In this document: positions 1 through 5,608 of the stretch, one piece after another
Layout of the letters: each line of letters starts with the position of its first letter
Numbering within the stretch: position 1 is the stretch's first letter
Position numbers and translations under genes: made by a program
Notes under the pieces: generated by a model
What the model was told of the DNA's origin: nothing
Database searches by the model: none
What the model saw: the letters and a program-made list of their open reading frames with translations, nothing else
NCBI GenBank assembly: GCA_020355945.1
Contig: CP070627.1
Coordinates: forward strand, 4,821,408-4,827,015
Origin: Candidatus Aminicenantota bacterium
GTDB lineage: Bacteria > Acidobacteriota > Aminicenantia > UBA2199
DNA: 5,608 nucleotides
Direction of reading: 5' to 3'

Positions 1-996
1 GCCGATTTGGTTGAGGGTGCGCGGCCGGATGTGGCTGCGGCATATCCCGGATATCCCAATAATACCAGGGCCGGTTGGGGTTACATGATGCTGACCAACT
101 TCTTACCCAACAGCGGCAACGGCACCTTTGTGATTCATGCCGTTGCCACCGACTTTGTTGGCAAAACCACCACCCTGGGAACCAAAACCATAATCTGTGA
201 CAATGCCAATGCCGTTAAACCTTTTGGAGCTATTGATACGCCGTCCCAGGGCGGTGCAGCCTCTGGCAGCAGTTTTATCAACTGGGGCTGGGTATTAACC
301 CCCCAACCCAATCGTATTCCAACAGAAGGTTCAACCATTAATGTCTTTGTGGATGGAGTCAACCTCGGCCATCCCACTTATAATATTTATAGGTCTGATA
401 TTGCGACTATTTTCCCGGGCTATGCGAACAGTGATGGAGCGACCGGATATTTTTATTTGGATACCACGGCTTATGAGAATGGTGTGCATACCATCCAGTG
501 GACAGCCACCGACAATGCCGGGAATACCGATGGTATTGGAAGTAGATATTTTACCATACAAAATACCGGCGAGAGCAGCCGGATGTCAGTGTTAAGTGAT
601 AAGTGTTTTGGGTTAAGTGTGGAGCTTTCCCGGATTCCTGTTGATTTCTCCGAACCCACTGGAATAAAAAGAAGCTATGAGCGAGATAGTAAACTTGAAA
701 ATATTTATCCCGATTATAGAGGCTTTATAAATATTGAAATCAGAGAATTAGAAAGGATAGAGATACAGTTGAGTACTCTTCAGGCTGATTCCAACCGCTA
801 TTCCGGTTATATGGTTGTTGGCAGTAAATTAAAACCTCTTCCCATTGGTGCCACATTGAATGCATCCGGGGGTGTTTTTTACTGGCATCCGGGACCTGGA
901 TTTATCGGGGAATACCGATTTGTCTTTATCAAAAAAGTGCAAAGTGAAGGGTTTAAGAAGAAAAAAATAAAGATAGTCATTAAGCCTAAATTTTAA
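1..996 (+). CDS. Ig-like repeat surface/secreted protein, C-terminal part (5' end outside window)
   Basis: The frame is open from the first base, so the gene begins upstream and only the last 331 residues are visible; a TTG at 7 is not a credible start. What is seen: two homologous Ig-like units in tandem. In the visible fragment the PGY motif occurs at residues 16-18 and 139-141, each followed by a GY, an NG and an ATD motif, then G-rich strands, giving a period of about 123 residues. Residues 200-331 form a different C-terminal domain; LPIGATL (280-286) and YWHPGPGFIGEY (294-305) resemble the putative-Ig (He_PIG-like) fold. The tail is strongly basic (FKKKKIKIVIKPKF) and shows no LPxTG motif or membrane helix. 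Proteins with serial bacterial Ig-like domains are usually exported and act in adhesion or as extracellular binding modules; the signal peptide would lie outside the window. Role and ligand are unknown. The coding call is firm; the functional class is inferred from domain style. Confidence 0.85.
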   Translation, partial: ADLVEGARPDVAAAYPGYPNNTRAGWGYMMLTNFLPNSGNGTFVIHAVATDFVGKTTTLGTKTIICDNANAVKPFGAIDTPSQGGAASGSSFINWGWVLTPQPNRIPTEGSTINVFVDGVNLGHPTYNIYRSDIATIFPGYANSDGATGYFYLDTTAYENGVHTIQWTATDNAGNTDGIGSRYFTIQNTGESSRMSVLSDKCFGLSVELSRIPVDFSEPTGIKRSYERDSKLENIYPDYRGFINIEIRELERIEIQLSTLQADSNRYSGYMVVGSKLKPLPIGATLNASGGVFYWHPGPGFIGEYRFVFIKKVQSEGFKKKKIKIVIKPKF

Positions 997-1130
997 AATA
1001 GTGCCACTGGAACTTCGACGGAAATGTGTAAAAAGGGAAAAAGGGGGCGGTGCCTTACTTTATTACTTTGTGCCTCGTTTTAGTTCTGTTGTTTCATTGT
1101 GATTTTCATTTAATCTTTATCCTTTCTTCC
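995..1130 (+). repeat. diverged intergenic repeat, copy A
   Basis: Bases 995-1017 match 1226-1248 at 18 of 23 positions. Towards the far end, TGTTTCATTGTGATTTTCATTT (from 1090) resembles TGTTTACTTGTTGATTTTCGTTT (from 1281), and both segments then reach TTCTTCC (1124-1130 and 1310-1316). The middle is poorly alignable and about 40 bases longer here than in copy B. The head overlaps the stop codon of the upstream gene. This looks like an old duplication or two members of an interspersed family; AT-richness makes the tail match weaker evidence than the head match. Confidence 0.4.
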
Positions 1131-1155
1131 TTTCTCCCTTCTTTTGGCATCTCGG

Positions 1156-1204
1156 GAAATAATTTACCTGGCACCATTCTCTTGGAAGAATGGCCAGGGA
1201 AATT
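1156..1204 (+). repeat. palindromic repeat, copy 1 (complete hairpin)
   Basis: Bases 1156-1183 are identical over 28 positions to 3092-3119. The copy continues into a long imperfect palindrome: AATTT (1161-1165), CCTGG (1167-1171) and CCATTCT (1174-1180) pair with AGAATGG (1187-1193), CCAGG (1194-1198) and AAATT (1200-1204). That is 17 base pairs around the loop CTTGGA, with one A/G mismatch and a two-base CA bulge. No T tract follows on either strand, so a simple terminator is unlikely. It resembles REP/MITE-like interspersed palindromes, which often sit between genes; whether it is abundant in this genome cannot be judged here. Confidence 0.8.
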
Positions 1205-1225
1205 CTATAGTTGAGGCAAAACAAA

Positions 1226-1316
1226 AAAATAGTACCAATTGAACGTTGTTTGATGAGAACAAGGGTCTACAATCGTTTACTGTTTACTTGTTGATTTTCG
1301 TTTGCTATTTTCTTCC
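1226..1316 (+). repeat. diverged intergenic repeat, copy B
   Basis: This is the second copy of the segment described at 995-1130, in the same orientation, with head AAAATAGTACCAATTGAACG at 1226-1245. It ends 20 bases before the ATPase start codon, so its T-rich tail forms the promoter-proximal region of that gene. Confidence 0.4.
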
Positions 1317-1330
1317 ATTTATGTTATATA
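1302..1330 (+). promoter_or_regulatory. possible sigma-70-type promoter for the ATPase gene
   Basis: TTGCTA (1302-1307) and TATATA (1325-1330) are separated by 17 bases. The expected transcription start is about 6-7 bases past the -10 box, which is at or next to the ATG at 1337. The region is AT-rich, so such boxes arise easily by chance. Confidence 0.3.
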
Positions 1331-1336
1331 AAAAGT

Positions 1337-3091
1337 ATGGACTATGCATTAGAAGAACGAATCGGTAACCCGGACCTGTTTACCGGGAGAGAAAAAGAGC
1401 TGGATTATTTTCTTAAATGGATTAACGATATCAAAGAAAGAAAATCACAGAGTACCGCCCTCCTGGCACGCAGGAAAATGGGGAAAACAGCACTGATGGA
1501 ACGACTGTTCAATATCACTTTCTACAAAAACGACAGGGTGATTCCTTTTTACTATGAAATCAAAGAAAGAGATGTGTGGATAGTGGATTTCTGTGTCGAT
1601 TTTTTCCTGGCTTTTATTTACCAGTACATGGCTTTTAAATCAAGGAAAGTCAATTATTTAGGCCCGGATAAGAGTAATAGTCTTGAAGAAGTAAAAAAAG
1701 CCGCAGTAAATGAGGGATTAGACTATTTGATCGGGACAATCAAAAATGTGGAATACGCGGTCAACCATGACCATGTGGACCTCCTGTGGGAAACGGTTCG
1801 AGAGGCGCCCAAGATCATTGCTTTCAGTCAGAAAGAATTTATCCTGCAAATGATAGATGAATTCCAGTTCATGAATGCCTTGATATACCGGGACAAAGCT
1901 CTGAAGAACCTGGCGAAAAACCTGGCTGGCGGGTATTTGAGCACGGCTGAAAGTAAAGTCGCCCCGCTGCTGGTTTCAGGTAGTTGGGTGGGATGGCTGA
2001 TGGATGAACTGAAAATGATGCTTCCAGCACGGTTCAGGTATAAATCCCTTAAAAATATGCCTGAAAATGAAGCCATTGAAATGTTGTTCAAATACTCCCG
2101 CTTTTTCGATGTGCCTATCACCGAAGAAACCGCTTACCTGATCGCCCGGCTTTCCGAGGGCAGCCCTTTTTATATCAGTTCTATTATACGTTCCGATTAC
2201 GAGGATAAGGACCTGACAACGGTTGAGGGTCTGACCGGGACGTTGGAGTTTGAAACCCTGGACGACCACGGTTCCATCAAATCCACCTGGATGGAGTATA
2301 TAAAAAAGGCTTTTAGAAAAGTCAACCACCGTCATGCTAAAACCATCGTGCTTTACTTGTGTAAGCAAAAAGATCAGGAGGTGACCCGGAAGGAATTACA
2401 GGAAAGGTTAAACCTGGACATGCCCGATGCGGATCTGGAGAAAAAAATGGAGGCACTGGTTAAAGCGGATATTATCGAACAGGGCGTATCCCACTTTAGA
2501 TACCGTGGGGTAAAAGATAATATTTTCGATAAAGTGTTTCGTGGTGTTTACCAGGAAGAAATCGAAGGTTTTGAAGCGGGTGAGATTAAAAAAGAATACC
2601 GCGCGGCTTTTGAAAAATTGAAAAAACAGTACACCAGTTTATTGGGAAAATTCAATTATCAAAAAGGCTATTTTGCCGAGTATTTGATCCTGGATCAACT
2701 AACATATCATGCCCGGGAAAAGAATGAATTATTAAAATCGATAACCCGCCATCTTCCCCCGGATTTTAATTTTTGCGACTATTCGCGGGTGTGGAGGTAC
2801 AGCAGTTCGCCTGAATACAAAAAAGGATTCAGCGTCGATATTTTTACCCGTCCGGAAAATGCCGGAGATTATTCTATAATCGGTGAGGTGAAGAGCAAGG
2901 AGTCCAGGAAGTTCTCTAAAGACGAGGTATTAGAATTTGAAAAGAAGTTTAGAGAGGTCAAAAAGCTGGAGAATATAAAACAAGCATTGGGTTTTATTTT
3001 TTCTCGCAGTGGTTTTACCAGGGATGCGGAAGATTACTGCAAAGAGAAAGGAATTGCTTGCAGTGAAGATGAGAGGTGGCTGGAAATTTAA
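1337..3091 (+). CDS. AAA/archaeal-type ATPase with C-terminal PD-(D/E)XK nuclease-like domain
   Basis: This is a complete 584-residue cytoplasmic protein. FTGREKEL (15-22) is the usual entry to archaeal-type ATPases. Walker A is ARRKMGKT (44-51), with Ala where the first Gly is normal. Walker B is ILQMIDEF (169-176) with acidic D174-E175, and a sensor-1-like strand LLVSGS is at 211-216. Residues about 330-405 look like the winged helix that follows the ATPase core in this family, ending FRYRGVKDNIFDKV. The C-terminal part has a nuclease-like pattern: E448 in GYFAEYL, D501 in VDIFTR, then E517-x-K519 in GEVKS, matching the PD-(D/E)XK fold as in the DUF234-type tail of archaeal ATPases. ATP hydrolysis is therefore likely and DNA cleavage possible; the biological target is unknown. 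Start: an in-frame TGA at 1292 and no other ATG/GTG/TTG before 1337 fix the ATG, although it has no Shine-Dalgarno sequence. The stop directly abuts the repeat at 3092. There are no membrane segments. Alternative: a housekeeping or regulatory STAND-like ATPase with a degenerate nuclease domain. Confidence 0.9.
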   Translation: MDYALEERIGNPDLFTGREKELDYFLKWINDIKERKSQSTALLARRKMGKTALMERLFNITFYKNDRVIPFYYEIKERDVWIVDFCVDFFLAFIYQYMAFKSRKVNYLGPDKSNSLEEVKKAAVNEGLDYLIGTIKNVEYAVNHDHVDLLWETVREAPKIIAFSQKEFILQMIDEFQFMNALIYRDKALKNLAKNLAGGYLSTAESKVAPLLVSGSWVGWLMDELKMMLPARFRYKSLKNMPENEAIEMLFKYSRFFDVPITEETAYLIARLSEGSPFYISSIIRSDYEDKDLTTVEGLTGTLEFETLDDHGSIKSTWMEYIKKAFRKVNHRHAKTIVLYLCKQKDQEVTRKELQERLNLDMPDADLEKKMEALVKADIIEQGVSHFRYRGVKDNIFDKVFRGVYQEEIEGFEAGEIKKEYRAAFEKLKKQYTSLLGKFNYQKGYFAEYLILDQLTYHAREKNELLKSITRHLPPDFNFCDYSRVWRYSSSPEYKKGFSVDIFTRPENAGDYSIIGEVKSKESRKFSKDEVLEFEKKFREVKKLENIKQALGFIFSRSGFTRDAEDYCKEKGIACSEDERWLEI

Positions 3092-3126
3092 GAAATAATT
3101 TACCTGGCACCATTCTCTTTCCAGGG
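3092..3126 (+). repeat. palindromic repeat, copy 2 (right arm truncated)
   Basis: The first 28 bases (3092-3119) are identical to 1156-1183. After the shared CTCTT, copy 1 continues GGAAGAATGG then CCAGGG (1194-1199), whereas this copy has a single T followed by CCAGGG (3121-3126). The inner seven-base right arm is missing, and only the CCTGG (3103-3107)/CCAGG (3121-3125) stem can still form, with a 13-base loop. The copy starts at the base after the ATPase stop codon and fills most of the 44-base gap to the next gene. Confidence 0.8.
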
Positions 3127-3128
3127 GG
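3123..3128 (+). promoter_or_regulatory. ribosome binding site of the sensor gene
   Basis: AGGGGG lies 7 bases before the ATG at 3136, the best Shine-Dalgarno candidate in the window. Its first bases belong to the CCAGG arm of the truncated repeat and can pair with CCTGG at 3103-3107. A second option is TTTCC (3118-3122) with GGAAA (3127-3131). Either weak hairpin would partly cover the site. Confidence 0.6.
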
Positions 3129-3135
3129 AAAAAAC

Positions 3136-5608
3136 ATGTGCTTAAAAATTAAAGGAATTTTTTTGTTCTTCCTGTTCTTCTTTGGTTGGCAAAATTTGCC
3201 GGGTGAGCCGTCTTCAGCTCCTGTTATCAAGAGCAATAAAAATGTAGGGCTGAAATATATCAACTACTATAATCCAAAGATTGAACACTTGCAGCCGCAA
3301 AATTGGTGTATTCTCCAGGACAAACGCGGAATGATTTATGCTGCTAACCAGGGCGGGGTCCTGGAATTTGACGGGGTTTCCTGGAAACACATTAAAATAC
3401 CCAACTGGTCAGTGCTCTCAATGGCCGTGGATGATGCCGGGATTATTTATATTGGCGGGAAAGATGAAATCGGATTCTTAGCCCCGGATCCCAAAGGATC
3501 GCTGCAATATGTGTCTCTACTGGATCATTTGAAAAGTCCTCAAAAAAACTTTTCCGAGGTATGGAAAACTTATTCCATAAAAAAAGGGATATATTTCCAT
3601 ACATTGAAATTTTTATTCCGGTGGGATTCCAGGCAAATAAAGGTATGGCAGGCAAAGGGGAATTATCGTTTCAATGCGTCGTTTACCTGCGAAGGAAAAT
3701 TATTTATTCGCCAGGAAAACCTGGGGCTGATGCAAATGGTTGATGATTCGTTAAAATTAGTCCCTGGTGGAGAAACGTTTGCCAATAAAAAAATTTACAT
3801 GATGGCCCCATATCAAAAGGGTTCCGAGAAACTGCTGATGGGGACTCGGTTTAATGGATTTTATCTTTACGACGGCATAACCTCCACGCCCTTCCCCACC
3901 GAGGCGGACGATTATGTAAAAAAACACCAACTTTATCATGGGATACAGTTATCCTCCGGTGATTTTGCGGTGGCTACCCTTCGAGGCGGCCTGGTTATCA
4001 TTGACTCCCAGGGCAAATTAAAACAAATCTTTAACAAAGATTCCGGCCTGCCGGAAGATAATGTAAAGTATGTTTTTGAGGATTCCCAGGGCAACTTGTG
4101 GTTGGCCCTCAGTAAAGGAATGGCAAAAATCGAATATGCCTCTCCTTTTTCCACCTTCGATCATCGATTAAATTTATACGGGTTGGTTCTAGCGGCGATC
4201 AAACACCATAACCACTTATATGTGGGAACCGACAGGGGATTATATTCATATTCACTGACATTCCCGGGAAAATTCCATCCTGTCCCGGGGATGTCCAGCA
4301 ACTGCTGGTATCTATTATCAATTGGGGACTCATTGTTGGCGGCAGCAAGAGATGGTGTGTTCCAGGTGGATACGAAAAATAATCTCCAACAGATCCAACG
4401 GATCATTAATAAACGTTCATATGTTTTATCGCGGTCCCACCAGGAACCCAACCGGGTTTGGGTGGGAACGCGCAATGGACTGGTATCGCTGTACCGGTGG
4501 GAAAACAACCAATGGAAAAAAGAGTATACATTTGATAAAATAACCCGGGAAATCAGGACCATTATTGAAGATAAAGAAGGAAATTTGTGGCTGGGCACCC
4601 TGACAAAAGGCGTTTTAAAGGTGGATTTTCCAGGAGACCGCACCATTAGTCACCCGGTGGTGACACGGTATGATACCTCCAATGGACTGCCCCCGGAAGA
4701 GGTGAATGTCTTTATGGCAGCCGGACATGTTATATTTGCAACAGATAAAGGAATATTTCGCTTTGATGAGAAAAATAAGGTGTTTATCCCGGATTTTACG
4801 TTAGGAAAGGAATTTGCAGACGGTTCCCGTGGGGTGTTTCGCATCGTGGAAGATAGGAATAAAAATATCTGGTTCCATTCCAGGTCTAGAAATTTCCAGG
4901 CCATTCCCAAACCGGGCGGAACAGACAGCTCTTATATTCTGAATGCAACACCCTTTCTCAGGATCCCCCTTGCCCAGGTGAACACCATTTACCCGGAAGA
5001 AGATGGGAATACAACCTGGTTTGGAGGCACGGACGGCCTGATCCGTTACGATTTTAATATAACAAAGAACTACCAACAGGATTTTTCAGTCTTTATTCGA
5101 CAGGTACTGGCCAATGGGAGGCTTATTTTTGGGGGTTATAAAATAAAGGATTCCCCATCCCAACCTTTTTTACCTGTCATTGCCTACAAGGATAGAAACT
5201 TTCGTTTCACCTTTGCCGCCCCTTCTTTCGAGGATGAATCCTTCACCCAGTATCGATGTTTCCTGGAGGGATATGATGAACGTTGGTCTGAATGGTCCCG
5301 GGCAGAAACCAAAAAAGATTACACCAATCTTGATTCCGGGATGTACACCTTCCGGGTCCAGGCCAGGAATGTTTATGCCCATTTGAGTCGGGAAACAGTT
5401 TTTCAATTTAAAGTTTTGCCGCCCTGGACCAAAACCTGGTGGGCGTTTATCATTTATGTTTTTTTATTTTTCTTGCTGGTATTTCTTATCGTCAAATGGC
5501 GTTCAGGGAAACTGGAACAGGAAAAACAAAACCTGGAAAAAATCATTATAGAACGAACCGGGGAAATCAATCAAAAGAATCAACAATTGGAAGAACAATC
5601 CGAAAAAC
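3136..5608 (+). CDS. beta-propeller/Y_Y_Y membrane sensor, probable histidine kinase (3' end outside window)
   Basis: The frame is open from the ATG to the window edge (824 residues visible), with a good ribosome binding site. Residues 1-28 look like a signal peptide (MCLKIKG, a Phe/Leu-rich core, then polar residues). Residues about 45-640 hold two-component-regulator propeller repeats, for example GLPEDNVKYVFEDSQGNLWL (304-323), IRTIIEDKEGNLWLGT (473-488), VWVGTRNGLV (441-450) and TTWFGGTDGLIRYD (626-639). A Y_Y_Y-type Ig-like domain follows at about 685-758 (YRCFLEGYDERWSEWS, then YTFRVQARN). The single transmembrane helix is at about 768-787. A charged coiled-coil signalling helix runs from 789 to the edge, with ERTGEINQKNQQLEEQSEK at 806-824. 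This is the architecture of periplasmic-sensing one-piece or hybrid histidine kinases, often for glycans or other extracellular cues. The output domain is not visible, so a cyclase or phosphatase output remains possible. The ligand is unknown. It lies 44 bases after the ATPase stop, on the same strand, so co-transcription is possible. Confidence 0.9.
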   Translation, partial: MCLKIKGIFLFFLFFFGWQNLPGEPSSAPVIKSNKNVGLKYINYYNPKIEHLQPQNWCILQDKRGMIYAANQGGVLEFDGVSWKHIKIPNWSVLSMAVDDAGIIYIGGKDEIGFLAPDPKGSLQYVSLLDHLKSPQKNFSEVWKTYSIKKGIYFHTLKFLFRWDSRQIKVWQAKGNYRFNASFTCEGKLFIRQENLGLMQMVDDSLKLVPGGETFANKKIYMMAPYQKGSEKLLMGTRFNGFYLYDGITSTPFPTEADDYVKKHQLYHGIQLSSGDFAVATLRGGLVIIDSQGKLKQIFNKDSGLPEDNVKYVFEDSQGNLWLALSKGMAKIEYASPFSTFDHRLNLYGLVLAAIKHHNHLYVGTDRGLYSYSLTFPGKFHPVPGMSSNCWYLLSIGDSLLAAARDGVFQVDTKNNLQQIQRIINKRSYVLSRSHQEPNRVWVGTRNGLVSLYRWENNQWKKEYTFDKITREIRTIIEDKEGNLWLGTLTKGVLKVDFPGDRTISHPVVTRYDTSNGLPPEEVNVFMAAGHVIFATDKGIFRFDEKNKVFIPDFTLGKEFADGSRGVFRIVEDRNKNIWFHSRSRNFQAIPKPGGTDSSYILNATPFLRIPLAQVNTIYPEEDGNTTWFGGTDGLIRYDFNITKNYQQDFSVFIRQVLANGRLIFGGYKIKDSPSQPFLPVIAYKDRNFRFTFAAPSFEDESFTQYRCFLEGYDERWSEWSRAETKKDYTNLDSGMYTFRVQARNVYAHLSRETVFQFKVLPPWTKTWWAFIIYVFLFFLLVFLIVKWRSGKLEQEKQNLEKIIIERTGEINQKNQQLEEQSEK

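Larger units (their letters stand above)
997..1336. other. 340-base intergenic region with repeats, no gene
   Basis: No convincing open frame lies here. The stretch starts purine-rich (about 1028-1049), then becomes strongly pyrimidine-rich (about 1098-1146). It carries a strong palindrome at 1161-1204 and two diverged copies of a segment that begins AAAATAGTxCCAxTxGAAC. The hexamer GTGCCT occurs twice, 20 bases apart, at 1050-1055 and 1070-1075. No canonical rho-independent terminator (GC stem plus T tract) was seen after the upstream stop at 996. Confidence 0.7.

Noticed and set aside
957..967. A-rich run near the end of the Ig-repeat gene as a programmed frameshift
   Set aside because: A run of seven A codes for the basic tail in the original frame, which closes at a normal TAA; nothing downstream in another frame looks like an extension.
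1028..1145. Purine tract (1028-1044) pairing with pyrimidine tract (1129-1145) as a long stem
   Set aside because: Only 13 of 17 positions pair and both tracts are low complexity, so the match is expected from composition.
1161..1204. Rho-independent terminator for the upstream gene
   Set aside because: The hairpin is strong but no T tract follows on either strand, and it lies 165 bases beyond the stop codon.
1976..2368. 130-codon minus-strand open frame inside the ATPase gene
   Set aside because: It lies wholly within a gene with clear motifs on the other strand; its translation shows no domain and no ribosome site was evident, so it is a shadow.
1156..3119. CRISPR repeats or insertion-sequence ends
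   Set aside because: There are only two repeat copies nearly 2 kb apart with a gene between them; there are no spacers, no transposase and no terminal inverted repeats around the gene.
4161..4646. 161-codon minus-strand open frame inside the sensor gene
   Set aside because: It is fully covered by in-frame propeller repeats on the plus strand and its product has no recognisable motif.

Overview
The window looks like bacterial chromosomal DNA carrying three plus-strand genes: the 3' end of an extracellular Ig-like repeat protein (1-996), a complete AAA-type ATPase with a C-terminal PD-(D/E)XK nuclease-like domain (1337-3091), and the 5' part of a large membrane sensor protein (3136 to the window edge). 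Long Ig-repeat surface proteins, beta-propeller/Y_Y_Y one-piece sensors and archaeal-type ATPases together suggest a Gram-negative, environmental, large-genome lineage such as Acidobacteriota/Aminicenantes or a Bacteroidota-like group. This is inference from gene content only; no phylogenetic marker is present.

Layout. Positions 1-996 encode two homologous tandem Ig-like units (about 123 residues per period) followed by a C-terminal domain with a putative-Ig (He_PIG-like) motif. Positions 997-1336 are non-coding. They hold two diverged copies of one intergenic segment (about 995-1130 and 1226-1316) and, between them, a long imperfect palindrome (1161-1204). The ATPase-nuclease gene follows. 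Its ATG at 1337 is the only usable start, has no Shine-Dalgarno sequence, and sits where a leaderless transcript from a TATATA-type promoter would begin. Its stop codon abuts a second copy of the palindromic repeat (3092-3126). The first 28 bases of the two copies are identical, so the gene is bracketed by direct repeats. The second copy has lost about 10 bases of the hairpin's right arm, and its remnant merges into the ribosome binding site of the sensor gene at 3136.

Function. The surface protein and the sensor act at or outside the cytoplasmic membrane. The ATPase-nuclease is a predicted cytoplasmic protein whose real task is unknown. It could be an operon partner of the sensor (44-base gap, same strand) or an independent insert between the two envelope genes. 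The point most worth following up is the repeat-bracketed ATPase-nuclease unit and the re-use of the truncated repeat as the leader of the next gene. No RNA genes, CRISPR array, transposase or integrase were found.
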